This document shows positions 1 to 11,367 of a stretch of 64,000 nt of DNA, in pieces. The position numbers were made by a program, and so were the translations under genes. Numbering within the stretch: position 1 is the first letter of the stretch; each line of letters opens with the position of its first letter. The DNA comes from Euonymus europaeus (taxonomy: Eukaryota > Streptophyta > Magnoliopsida > Celastrales > Celastraceae): assembly GCA_963580455.1 (NCBI GenBank), contig OY756960.1, positions 10,478,001-10,542,000 on the forward strand. The letters run 5' to 3'. The notes beneath the pieces were generated by a model that saw nothing but the letters and a program-made list of their open reading frames with translations, made no database searches and was not told the DNA's origin.

Positions 1-159
1 ATGTCAAATTTTACGAGTATAACTTCCCAAATTATTTCGATTCCAAAACACCAACTTTCTATGCCAAATGGACAAAAACCGTTAAAGCTCCTCCATAGAT
101 AGAGTTGAGCAACTTCGGACCACGAAAGTTGCTCGGTGTACACTTTTTATTGTTCTTCT
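1..159 (+). repeat. Reference monomer, type a (159 bp)
   Basis: Diagnostic features are AACTTCCCAAATT (instead of CCTAGATT), TTCCAAAACACC, TATGCCAAATGG, a one-A-shorter GTTAAAGCTCC, and an intact 9-bp dyad. Here the dyad loop carries the CCACG variant at about 120-124, which recurs near 4121. Type a is common to about 52 kb and is usually followed by b. Confidence 0.85.
107..134. repeat. Representative intact dyad (9-bp arms, 10-nt loop)
   Basis: GAGCAACTT at 107-115 and its exact reverse complement AAGTTGCTC at 126-134. The same element recurs about every 160 bp in a, c, f and many h units. The stem is 8 bp in b, has one right-arm mismatch in e, i and j, and is disrupted in d and k. Confidence 0.9.
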
Positions 160-319
160 ATGTCAAATTTTACGAGTATAACTTCTTAGATTATTTCGAT
201 TCCAAAACACCAACTTTCTTTGAAAAATGGACAAAAACCGTTAAAAGCTCATCCATAGATAGAGTTTAGCAACTTCGGACCATAAAAGTTGCTCGGTGTA
301 CACTTTTTATTGTTCTTCT
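160..319 (+). repeat. Reference monomer, type b (160 bp)
   Basis: Diagnostic features are AACTTCCTAGATT (here CTTAGATT), CTTTGAAAAATGG, AGCTCATCC, and GAGTTTAGCAACTT in the left dyad arm, which shortens the stem to 8 bp. The loop reads CCATAA. It is among the most abundant types in the window. Subtypes include CCTAGTTTATT and the CGACGGAC form. Confidence 0.85.
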
Positions 320-480
320 ATGTCAAATTTTACGAGTATAAGCTTCCTAGATTATTTTGATGCCAAAAGACCACCTTTCTTCGACAAATGAACAAAAACC
401 GATAAAAGCTCCACCATAGATAGAGTTGAGCAACTTCGGAGCATCAAAGTTGCTCGGTATACACATTTTATTGTTCTTTT
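320..480 (+). repeat. Reference monomer, type c (161 bp, HindIII-positive)
   Basis: Diagnostic features are AAGCTTCCTAGATTATTTTG, ATGCCAAAAGACCACC, TTCTTCGACAAATGAAC, CCGATAAAAGCTCCACC and GTACACATTTTATTG. Most copies have the intact dyad GAGCAACTT/AAGTTGCTC. The extra G of AAGCTT explains the 161-bp length. Confidence 0.85.
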
Positions 481-640
481 ATGTCAAATTTTACGAGTAT
501 AACTTCCTAGATTATTTCGATTCCAAAACACCAACTTTCTTTGAAAAATGGACAAAAACCGTTAAAAGCTCATCCATAGATAGAGTTTAGCAACTTCGGA
601 CCATAAAAGTTGCTCGGTGTACACTTTTTATTGTTCTTCT

Positions 641-800
641 ATGTCAAATTTTACGTGTATAAGCTTCCTAGATTATTTCGATTACAAAACACAAACTTTC
701 TATGCCAAATGGACAAAAACCGTTAAAGCTCCTCCATAGATAGAGTTGAGCAACTTCGGACCATGAAAGTTGCTCGGTGTACACTTTTTATTGTTCTTCT
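641..800 (+). repeat. Reference monomer, type f (160 bp, HindIII-positive)
   Basis: Combines an AAGCTTCC left part with a type a right part (TATGCCAAATGG, GTTAAAGCTCC). It looks like a recombinant of HindIII-positive and type a units. This copy carries GATTACAAAAC, a marker also seen at about 16050 and 19260. Confidence 0.75.
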
Positions 801-1763
801 ATGTCAAATTTTACGAGTATAACTTCCTAGTTTATTTCGATTCCAAAACACCAACTTTCTTTGAAAAATGGACAAAAACCGTTAAAAGCTCATCCATAGA
901 TAGAGTTTAGCAACTTCGGACCATAAAAGTTGCTCGGTGTACACTTTTTATCGTTCTTCTATGTCAAATTTTACGTGTATAAGCTTCCTAGATTATTTCG
1001 ATTCCAAAACAACAACTTTCTATGCCAAATGGACAAAAACCGTTAAAGCTCCTCCATAGATAGAGTTGAGCAACTTCGGACCATGAAAGTTGCTCGGTGT
1101 ACACCTTTAATTGTTCTTCTATGTCAAATTTTACGAGTATAACTTCCTAGATTATTTCGATTCCAAAACACCAACTTTCTTTGAAAAATGGACAAAAGCC
1201 GTTAAAAGCTCATCCATAGATAGAGTTTAGCAACTTCGGACCATAAAAGTTGCTCGGTGTACACTTTTTATTGTTCTTCTATGTCAAATTTTACGAGTAT
1301 AAGCTTCCTAGATTATTTTGATGCCAAAAGACCACCTTTCTTCGACAAATGAACAAAAACCGATAAAAGCTCCACCATAGATAGAATTGAGCAACTTCGG
1401 ACCATCAAAGTTGCTCGGTGTACACATTTTATTGTTCTTCTATGTCAAATTTTACGTGTATAAGCTTCCTAGATTACTTCGATGCAAAAACACCTCATAT
1501 CTATTCCAAATGGACAAAAACCGTTAAAAGCCCCTCCATAGATAGAGTTTAGCAACTTCGGACCATAAAAGTTGCTCGGTGTACACTTTTTATTGCTCTT
1601 CTATGTCAAATTTTACGAGTATAAGCTTCCTAGATTATTTTGATGCCAAAAGACCACCTTTCTTCGACAAATGAACAAAAACCGATAAAACCTCCACCAT
1701 AGATAGAATTGAGCAACTTCGGACAATCAAAGTTGCTCGGTGTACACATTTTATTGTTCTTTT

Positions 1764-1923
1764 ATGTCAAATTTTACGAGTATAACTTCCTAGATTATTT
1801 CGATTCCAAAACACCAACTTTCTATGAAAAATGGACAAAAACCGTTAAAAGCTCATCCATAGATAGAGTTGAGCAACTTCGGACCATCAATGTTGCTCGG
1901 TGTACACTTTTTATTGTTCTTCT
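1764..1923 (+). repeat. Reference monomer, type i (160 bp)
   Basis: Like b but with CTATGAAAAATGG, GAGTTGAGC and loop CCATCAA followed by TGTTGCTC, so the right dyad arm has one mismatch. It is the second unit of the c-i-d-b tetramer. Confidence 0.8.
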
Positions 1924-2084
1924 ATGTCAATTTTTACGTGTACAAGCTTCCTAGATTACTTTGATGCAAAAACACCTCATATCTATGCCAAATGGACAAA
2001 AACCGTTAAAAGCCCCTCCATAGATAGAGTTGAGAAAATTCGGACCATGAAAGTTGCTCGGTGTACACTTTTTATTGTTCTTCT
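1924..2084 (+). repeat. Reference monomer, type d (161 bp)
   Basis: Diagnostic features are GATTACTT, GATGCAAAAACACC, TCATATCTATGCC, AAAAGCCCCTCC and GAGTTGAGAAAATTCGG. The GAGAAAATT replacement destroys the left dyad arm. It usually follows type i and precedes type b. Confidence 0.85.
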
Positions 2085-3524
2085 ATGTCAAATTTTACGA
2101 GTATAACTTCCTAGATTATTTCGATTCCAAAACACCAACTTTCTTTGAAAAATGGACAAAAACCGTTAAAAGCTCATCCATAGATAGAGTTTAGCAACTT
2201 CGGACCATAAAAGTTGCTCGGTGTACACTTTTTATTGTTCTTCTATGTCAAATTTTACGAGTATAACTTCCCAAATTATTTCGATTCCAAAACACCAACT
2301 TTCTATGCCAAATGGACAAAAACCGTTAAAGCTCCTCCATAGATAGAGTTGAGCAACTTCGGACCGTGAAAGTTGCTCGGTGTACACTTTTTATTGTTCT
2401 TCTATGTCAAATTTTACGAGTATAACTTCTTAGATTATTTCGATTCCAAAACACCAACTTTCTTTGAAAAATAGACAAAAACCGTTAAAAGCTCATCCAT
2501 AGATAGAGTTTAGCAACTTCGGACCATAAAAGTTGCTCGGTGTACACTTTTTATTGTTCTTCTATGTCAAATTTTACGAGTATAAGCTTCCTAGATTATT
2601 TTGATGCCAAAAGACCACCTTTCTTCGACAAATGAACAAAAACCGATAAAAGCTCCACCATAGATAGAGTTGAGCAACTTCGGACCATCAAAGTTGCTCG
2701 GTGTACACATTTTATTGTTCTTTTATGTCAAATTTTACGAGTATAACTTCCAAGATTATTTCGATGCCAAAACACCAACTTTCTATGTCAATTGGACAAA
2801 ACCGTTAAAAGCTCCTCCATAGATAGAGTTGAGCAACTTCGGACCATCAATGTTGCTCGGTGTACACTTTTTATTGTTCTTCTATGTCAAATTTTACGTG
2901 TATAAGCTTCCTAGATTATTTCGATTCCAAAACACCAACTTTCTATGCCAAATGGACAAAAACCGTTAAAGCTCCTCCATAGATAGAGTTGAGCAACTTC
3001 GGACCATAAAAGTTGCTCGGTGTACACTTTTTATTGTTCTTCTATGTCAAATTTTACGAGTATAACTTCCTAGATTATTTCGATTCCAAAACACCAACTT
3101 TCTTTGAAAAATGGACAAAAACCGTTAAAAGCTCATCCATAGATAGAGTTTAGCAACTTCGGACCATAAAAGTTGCTCGGTGTACACTTTTTATTGTTCT
3201 TCTATGTCAAATTTTACGAGTATAAGCTTCCTAGATTATTTTGATGCCAAAAGACCACCTTTCTTCGACAAATGAACAAAAACCGATAAAAGCTCCACCA
3301 TAGATAGAGTTGAGCAACTTCGGACCATCAAAGTTGCTCGGTGTACACATTTTATTGTTATTTTATGTCAAATTTTACGAGTATAACTTCCTAGATTATT
3401 TCGATTCCAAAACACCAACTTTCTTTGAAAAATGGGCAAAAACCGTTAAAAGCTCATCCATAGATAGAGTTTAGCAACTTCGGACCATAAAAATTGCTCG
3501 ACGGACACTTTTTATTGTACTTTT

Positions 3525-3685
3525 ATGTCAAATTTTACGAGTATAAGCTTCCTAGATTATTTCGATACCAAAAGACCACCTTTCTTCTATAAATTAACAA
3601 AAACCGATAAAAGCTCCACCATAGATAGAGTTGAGCAACTTCGGACCATCAAAGTTGCTCGGTATACACATTTTATTGTTCTTTT
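3525..3685 (+). repeat. Reference monomer, type h (161 bp)
   Basis: Related to c but with GATACCAAAAGACC, TTCTATAAATTAAC (elsewhere TTCTACAAATTAAC) and CGGTATACACATT. It is nearly always followed by type j, so h-j travels as a fixed dimer. Confidence 0.8.
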
Positions 3686-3844
3686 ATGTCAAATTTTACG
3701 AGTATAACTTCCTAGATTATTTCGATTCCAAAACACCAACTTTCTACGCCAAATGGACAAAAACCGTTAAAAGCTCCTCCATAGATAGAGTTGAGCAACT
3801 TCGGACCATCAATGTTGCTCGGTGTCACTTTTTATTGTTCTTCT
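3686..3844 (+). repeat. Reference monomer, type j (159 bp)
   Basis: Diagnostic features are TCTACGCCAAATGG and CTCGGTGTCACTT, a 1-bp deletion from GTGTACAC. The deletion joins frames across two units, which is why 103-residue open frames recur at every h-j pair. It is not evidence of coding. Confidence 0.8.
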
Positions 3845-4644
3845 ATGTCAAATTTTACGAGTATAACTTCCTAGATTATTTCGATTCCAAAACACCAACT
3901 TTCTATGCCAAATGGACAAAAACCGTTAAAGCTCCTCCATAGATAGAGTTGAGCAACTTCGGACCATGAAAGTTGCTCGGTGTACACTTTTTAATGTTCT
4001 TCTATGTCAAATTTTACGAGTATAACTTCCCAAATTATTTCGATTCCAAAACACCAACTTTCTATGCCAAATGGACAAAAACCGTTAAAGCTCCTCCATA
4101 GATAGAGTTGAGCAACTTCGGACCACGAAAGTTGCTCGGTGTACACTTTTTATTGTTCTTCTATGTCAAATTTTACGAGTATAACTTCCTAGATTATTTC
4201 GATTCCAAAACACCAACTTTCTTTGAAAAATGGACAAAAACCGTTAAAAGCTCATCCATAGATAGAGTTTAGCAACTTCGGACCATAAAAGTTGCTCGGT
4301 GTACACTTTTTATTGTTCTTCTATGTCAAATTTTACGAGTATAAGCTTCCTAGATTATTTTGATGCCAAAAGACCACCTTTCTTCGACAAATGAACAAAA
4401 ACCGATAAAAGCTCCACCATAGATAGAATTGAGCAACTTCGGACCATCAAAGTTGCTCGGTGTACACATTTTATTGTTCTTCTATGTCAAATTTTACGTG
4501 TATAAGCTTCCTAGATTACTTCGATGCAAAAACACCTCATATCTATTCCAAATGGACAAAAACCGTTAAAAGCCCCTCCATAGATAGAGTTTAGCAACTT
4601 CGGACCATAAAAGTTGCTCGGTGTACACTTTTTATTGCTCTTCT

Positions 4645-6570
4645 ATGTCAAATTTTACGAGTATAAGCTTCCTAGATTATTTTGATGCCAAAAGACCACC
4701 TTTCTTCGACAAATGAACAAAAACCGATAAAAGCTCCACCATAGATAGAATTGAGCAACTTCGGACAATCAAAGTTGCTCGGTGTACACATTTTATTGTT
4801 CTTTTATGTCAAATTTTACGAGTATAACTTCCTAGATTATTTCGATTCCAAAACACCAACTTTCTATGAAAAATGGACAAAAACCGTTAAAAGCTCATCC
4901 ATAGATAGAGTTGAGCAACTTCGGACCATCAATGTTGCTCGGTGTACACTTTTTATTGTTCTTCTATGTCAATTTTTACGTGTACAAGCTTCCTAGATTA
5001 CTTTGATGCAAAAACAGCTCATATCTATGCCAAATGGACAAAAACCGTTAAAAGCCCCTCCATAGATAGAGTTGAGAAAATTCGGACCATGAAAGTTGCT
5101 CGGTGTACACTTTTTATTGTTCTTCTATGTCAAATTTTACGAGTATAACTTCCTAGACTATTTCGATTCCAAAACACCAACTTTCTTTGAAAAATGGACA
5201 AAAACCGTTAAAAGCTCATCCATAGATAGAGTTTAGCAACTTCGGACCATAAAAGTTGCTCGGTGTACACTTTTTATTGCTCTTCTATGTCAAATTTTAC
5301 GAGTATAAGCTTCCTAGATTATTTTGATGCCAAAAGACCACCTTTCTTCGACGAATGAACAAAAACCGATAAAAGCTCCACCATAGATAGAATTGAGCAA
5401 CTTCGGACAATCAAAGTTGCTCGGTGTACACATTTTATTGTTCTTTTATGTCAAATTTTACGAGTATAACTTCCTAGATTATTTCGATTCCAAAACACCA
5501 ACTTTCTATGAAAAATGGACAAAAACCGTTAAAAGCTCATCCATAGATAGAGTTGAGCAACTTCGGACCATCAATGTTGCTCGGTGTACACTTTTTATTG
5601 TTCTTCTATGTCAATTTTTACGTGTACAAGCTTCCTAGATTACTTTGATGCAAAAACACCTCATATCTATGCCAAATGGACAAAAACCGTTAAAAGCCCC
5701 TCCATAGATAGAGTTGAGAAAATTCGGACCATGAAAGTTGCTCGGTGTACACTTTTTATTGTTCTTCTATGTCAAATTTTACGAGTATAACTTCCTAGAC
5801 TATTTCGATTCCAAAACACCAACTTTCTTTGAAAAATGGACAAAAACCGTTAAAAGCTCATCCATAGATAGAGTTTAGCAACTTCGGACCATAAAAGTTG
5901 CTCGGTGTACACTTTTTATTGCTCTTCTATGTCAAATTTTACGAGTATAAGCTTCCTAGATTATTTTGATGCCAAAAGACCACCTTTCTTCGACGAATGA
6001 ACAAAAACCGATAAAAGCTCCACCATAGATAGAATTGAGCAACTTCGGACAATCAAAGTTGCTCGGTGTACACATTTTATTGTTCTTTTATGTCAAATTT
6101 TACGAGTATAACTTCCTAGATTATTTCGATTCCAAAACACCAACTTTCTATGAAAAATGGACAAAAACCGTTAAAAGCTCATCCATAGATAGAGTTGAGC
6201 AACTTCGGACCATCAATGTTGCTCGGTGTACACTTTTTATTGTTCTTCTATGTCAATTTTTACGTGTACAAGCTTCCTAGATTACTTTGATGCAAAAACA
6301 CCTCATATCTATGCCAAATGGACAAAAACCGTTAAAAGCCCCTCCATAGATAGAGTTGAGAAAATTCGGACCATGAAAGTTGCTCGGTGTACACTTTTTA
6401 TTGTTCTTCTATGTCAAATTTTACGAGTATAACTTCCTAGACTATTTCGATTCCAAAACACCAACTTTCTTTGAAAAATGGACAAAAACCGTTAAAAGCT
6501 CATCCATAGATAGAGTTTAGCAACTTCGGACCATAAAAGTTGCTCGGTGTACACTTTTTATTGTTCTTCT
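4645..6570 (+). repeat. 642-bp c-i-d-b tetramer, three tandem copies
   Basis: Copies are 4645-5286, 5287-5928 and 5929-6570, spaced exactly 642 bp. All three share CCTAGACTATT in the b unit. Copies 2 and 3 look identical by eye. Copy 1 differs at the c unit (CGACAAATG rather than CGACGAATG) and in d (AACAGCTC rather than AACACCTC). Copies 2 and 3 therefore share the most recent ancestor. Confidence 0.92.
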
Positions 6571-7050
6571 ATGTCAAATTTTACGAGTATAACTTCCTAA
6601 ATTATTTCGATTCCAAAACACCAACTTTCTATGCCAAATGGACAAAAACCGTTAAAGCTCCTCCATAGATAGAGTTGAGCAACTTCGGACCATGAAAGTT
6701 TCTCGGTGTACACTTTTTATTGTTCTTCTATGTCAAATTTTACGAGTATAACTTCTTAGATTATTTCGATTCCAAAACACCAACTTTCTTTGAAAAATGG
6801 ACAAAAACCGTTAAAAGCTCATCCATAGATAGAGTTTAGCAACTTCGGACCATAAAAGTTGCTCGGTGTACACTTTTTATTGTTCTTCTATGTCAAATTT
6901 TACGAGTATAAGCTTCCTAGATTATTTTGATGCCAAAAGACCACCTTTCTTCGACAAATGAACAAAAACCGATAAAAGCTCCACCATAGATAGAGTTGAG
7001 CAACTTCGGACCATCAAAGTTGCTCGGTGTACACATTTTATTGTTCTTTT

Positions 7051-7368
7051 ATGTCAAATTTTACGAGTATAACTTCCAAGATTATTTCGATGCCAAAACA
7101 CCAACTTTCTATGTCAATTGGACAAAACCGTTAAAAGCTCCTCCATAGATAGAGTTGAGCTACTTCGGACCATCAAAGTTGCTCGGTGTACACATTTTAT
7201 TGTTCTTTTATGTCAAATTTTACGAGTATAACTTCCAAGATTATTTCGATGCCAAAACACCAACTTTCTATGTCAATTGGACAAAACCGTTAAAAGCTCC
7301 TCCATAGATAGAGTTGAGCAACTTCGGACCATCAATGTTGCTCGGTGTACACTTTTTATTGTTCTTCT
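7051..7368 (+). repeat. Type e monomer tandem duplicate (2 x 159 bp)
   Basis: Type e has AACTTCCAAGATT or CCTAGATT, GATGCCAAAACACC, TATGTCAATTGG and a one-A-shorter GACAAAACCG. Units 7051-7209 and 7210-7368 are almost identical. The first has GAGCTACTT at about 7160 and the CATCAAAG loop; the second has CATCAATG. The equivalent place in the first copy of the larger duplication (about 2730-2880) has one e unit, so this is a single-unit gain. Confidence 0.8.
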
Positions 7369-8490
7369 ATGTCAAATTTTACGTGTATAAGCTTCCTAGA
7401 TTATTTCGATTCCAAAACACCAACTTTCTATGCCAAATGGACAAAAACCGTTAAAGCTCCTCCATAGATAGAGTTGAGCAACTTCGGACCATGAAAGTTG
7501 CTCGGTGTACACTTTTTATTGTTCTTCTATGTCAAATTTTACGAGTATAACTTCCTAGATTATTTCGATTCCAAAACACCAACTTTCTTTGAAAAATGGA
7601 CAAAAACCGTTAAAAGCTCATCCATAGATAGAGTTTAGCAACTTCGGACCATAAAAGTTGCTCGGTGTACACTTTTTATTGTTCTTCTATGTCAAATTTT
7701 ACGAGTATAAGCTTCCTAGATTATTTTGATGCCAAAAGACCACCTTTCTTCGACAAATGAACAAAAACCGATAAAAGCTCCACCATAGATAGAGTTGAGC
7801 AACTTCGGACCATCAAAGTTGCTCGGTGTACACATTTTATTGTTATTTTATGTCAAATTTTACGAGTATAACTTCCTAGATTATTTCGATTCGAAAACAC
7901 CAACTTTCTTTGAAAAATGGGCAAAAACCGTTAAAAGCTCATCCATAGATAGAGTTTAGCAACTTCGGACCATAAAAATTGCTCGACGGACACTTTTTAT
8001 TGTTCTTTTATGTCAAATTTTACGAGTATAAGTTCCTAGATTATTTCGATACCAAAAGACCACCTTTCTTCTATAAATTAACAAAAACCGATAAAAGCTC
8101 CACCATAGATAGAGTTGAGCAACTTCGGACCATCAAAGTTGCTCGGTATACACATTTTATTGTTCTTTTATGTCAAATTTTACGAGTATAACTTCCTAGA
8201 TTATTTCGATTCCAAAACACCAACTTTCTATGCCAAATGGACAAAAACCGTTAAAAGCTCATCCATAGATAGAGTTTAGCAACTTCGGACCATAAAAGTT
8301 GCTCGGTGTACACTTTTTATTGTTCTTCTATGTCAAATTTTACGAGTATAAGCTTCCTAGATTATTTTGATGCCAAAAGACCACCTTTCTTCGACAAATG
8401 AACAAAAACCGATAAAAGCTCCACCATAGATAGAGTTGAGCAACTTCGGACCATCAAAGTTGCTCGGTGTACACATTTTATTGTTATTTT

Positions 8491-8810
8491 ATGTCAAATT
8501 TTACGAGTATAACTTCCTAGATTATTTCGATTCCAAAACACCAACTTTCTTTGAAAAATGGGCAAAAACCGTTAAAAGCTCATCCATAGATAGAGTTTAG
8601 CAACTTCGGACCATAAAAATTGCTCGACGGACACTTTTTATTGTTCTTTTATGTCAAATTTTACGAGTATAACTTCCTAGATTATTTCGATTCCAAAACA
8701 CCAACTTTCTTTGAAAAATGGGCAAAAACCGTTAAAAGCTCATCCATAGATAGAGTTTAGCAACTTCGGACCATAAAAATTGCTCGACGGACACTTTTTA
8801 TTGTTCTTTT
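8491..8810 (+). repeat. CGACGGAC-subtype b monomer, tandem pair
   Basis: Units 8491-8650 and 8651-8810 carry AAAATTGCTCGACGGACAC in place of AAAGTTGCTCGGTGTACAC, plus ATGGGCAAAAACC. The same pair recurs at 11048-11207 and 11208-11367, which marks a duplication about 2,557 bp apart. Confidence 0.85.
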
Positions 8811-11047
8811 ATGTCAAATTTTACGAGTATAAGCTTCCTAGATTATTTCGATACCAAAAGACCACCTTTCTTCTACAAATGAACAAAAACCGATAAAAGC
8901 TCCACCATAGATAGAGTTGAGCAACTTCGGACCATCAAAGTTGCTCGGTGTACACATTTTATTGTTATTTTATGTCAAATTTTACGAGTATAACTTCCTA
9001 GATTATTTCGATTCCAAAACACCAACTTTCTATGCCAAATGGACAAAAACCGTTGAAAGCTCCTCCATAGATAGAGTTGAGCAACTTCGGACCATCAATG
9101 TTGCTCGGTGTCACTTTTTATTGTTCTTCTATGTCAAATTTTACGAGTATAACTTCCTAGATTATTTCGATTCCAAAACACCAACTTTCTATGCCAAATG
9201 GACAAAAACCGTTAAAGCTCCTCCATAGATAGAGTTGAGCAACTTCGGACCATGAAAGTTGCTCGGTGTACACTTTTTAATGTTCTTCTATGTCAAATTT
9301 TACGAGTATAACTTCCCAAATTATTTCGATTCCAAAACACCAACTTTCTATGCCAAATGGACAAAAACCGTTAAAGCTCCTCCATAGATAGAGTTGAGCA
9401 ACTTCGGACCATGAAAGTTGCTCGGTGTACACTTTTTATTGTTCTTCTATGTCAAATTTTACGAGTATAACTTCCTAGATTATTTCGATTCCAAAACACC
9501 AACTTTCTTTGAAAAATGGACAAAAACTGTTAAAAGCTCAACCATAGAGTTTAGCATCTTCGGACCATAAAAGTTGCTCGGTGTACACTTTTTATTGTTC
9601 TTCTATGTCAAATTTTACGAGTATAACTTCCTAGATTATTTCGATTCCAAAACACCAACTTTCTTTGAAAAATGGACAAAAACCGTTAAAAGCTCATCCA
9701 TAGATAGAGTTTAGCAACTTCGGACCATAAAAGTTGCTCGGTGTACACTTTTTATTGTTCTTCTATGTCAAATTTTACGAGTATAAGCTTCCTAGATTAT
9801 TTTGATGCCAAAAGACCACCTTTCTTCGACAAATGAACAAAAACCGATAAAAGCTCCACCATAGATAGAATTGAGCAACTTCGGACCATCAAAGTTGCTC
9901 GGTGTACACATTTTATTGTTCTTCTATGTCAAATTTTACGTGTATAAGCTTCCTAGATTACTTCGATGCAAAAACACCTCATATCTATTCCAAATGGACA
10001 AAAACCGTTAAAAGCCCCTCCATAGATAGAGTTTAGCAACTTCGGACCATAAAAGTTGCTCGATGTACACTTTTTATTGCTCTTCTATGTCAAATTTTAC
10101 GAGTATAAGCTTCCTAGATTATTTTGATGCCAAAAGACCACCTTTCTTCGACAAATGAACAAAAACCGATAAAAGCTCCACCATAGATAGAATTGAGCAA
10201 CTTCGGACAATCAAAGTTGCTCGGTGTACACATTTTATTGTTCTTTTATGTCAAATTTTACGAGTATAACTTCCTAGATTATTTCGATTCCAAAACACCA
10301 ACTTTCTATGAAAAATGGACAAAAACCGTTAAAAGCTCCACCATAGATAGAGTTGAGCAACTTCGGACCATCAAAGTTGCTCGGTGTACACATTTTATTG
10401 TTCTTTTATGTCAAATTTTACGAGTATAACTTCCAAGATTATTTCGATGCCAAAACACCAACTTTCTATGTCAATTGGACAAAACCGTTAAAAGCTCCTC
10501 CATAGATAGAGTTGAGCAACTTCGGACCATCAATGTTGCTCGGTGTACACTTTTTATTGTTCTTCTATGTCAAATTTTACGTGTATAAGCTTCCTATATT
10601 ATTTCGATTCCAAAACACCAACTTTCTATGCCAAATCGACAAAAACCGTTAAAGCTCCTCCATAGATAGAGTTGAGCAACTTCGGACCATGAAAGTTGCT
10701 CGGTGTACACTTTTTATTGTTCTTCTATGTCAAATTTTACGAGTATAACTTCCTAGATTATTTCGATTCCAAAACACCAACTTTCTTTGAAAAATGGACA
10801 AAAACCGTTAAAAGCTCATCCATAGATAGAGTTTAGCAACTTCGGACCATAAAAGTTGCTCGGTGTACACTTTTTATTGTTCTTCTATGTCAAATTTTAC
10901 GAGTATAAGCTTCCTAGATTATTTTGATGCCAAAAGACCACCTTTCTTCGACAAATGAACAAAAACCGATAAAAGCTCCACCATAGATAGAGTTGAGCAA
11001 CTTCGGACCATCAAAGTTGCTCGGTGTACACATTTTATTGTTATTTT

Positions 11048-11367
11048 ATGTCAAATTTTACGAGTATAACTTCCTAGATTATTTCGATTCCAAAACACCA
11101 ACTTTCTTTGAAAAATGGGCAAAAACCGTTAAAAGCTCATCCATAGATAGAGTTTAGCAACTTCGGACCATAAAAATTGCTCGACGGACACTTTTTATTG
11201 TTCTTTTATGTCAAATTTTACGAGTATAACTTCCTAGATTATTTCGATTCCAAAACACCAACTTTCTTTGAAAAATGGGCAAAAACCGTTAAAAGCTCAT
11301 CCATAGATAGAGTTTAGCAACTTCGGACCATAAAAATTGCTCGACGGACACTTTTTATTGTTCTTTT
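11048..11367 (+). repeat. Second CGACGGAC-subtype tandem pair
   Basis: Same subtype pair as at 8491-8810. It is followed by an h-like unit, another CGACGGAC unit (about 11528-11688), and the h-j pair. Together these show that the 8.4-9.4 kb block and the 11.0-12.3 kb block are copies of each other. Confidence 0.8.

Larger units (their letters stand above)
1603..2244 (+). repeat. 642-bp c-i-d-b tetramer, single copy
   Basis: Four monomers, preceded by the TATTGCTC marker (TATTGTTC in most units). It corresponds to the unit tripled at 4645-6570 but keeps the ordinary CCTAGATTATT in the b unit, where the tripled copies have CCTAGACTATT. It appears to be the unamplified form of that HOR. Confidence 0.85.
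1140..8010 (+). repeat. Large duplication: about 1140-3530 recurs at about 4170-8010
   Basis: The unit order of 1140-3530 reappears from about 4170. Offsets grow along the copy: 3,042 bp around 1709/4751, then larger because of two extra tetramers (1,284 bp), and 4,485 bp near 3356/7841 after the extra e unit at 7051. Shared private markers are TATTGCTC, GACAATCAAAG, GTTATTTTATG and TGCTCGACGG. The opening units of the window (1-480) also match 4004 onward, through the shared CCACGAAAG at 120 and 4122. Confidence 0.75.

Noticed and set aside
111..135. CENP-B box-like motif at the TTCGG...CTCGG segment
   Set aside because: TTCG is present, but the CGGG core does not fall at the required spacing in any type I checked.
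1709..1954. Family of 60-104 residue + strand open frames repeated through the array
   Set aside because: They follow the monomer, recur with it and start or stop wherever 1-bp length differences shift the frame. Proteins from adjacent frames are the same satellite in another phase. No codon bias, ribosome context or domain is seen, so they are not called as genes.
9540..9556. 4-bp loss (CCATAGAG instead of CCATAGATAGAG)
   Set aside because: Real in the sequence, but a simple slippage deletion of a GATA repeat in one unit and not of wider interest.
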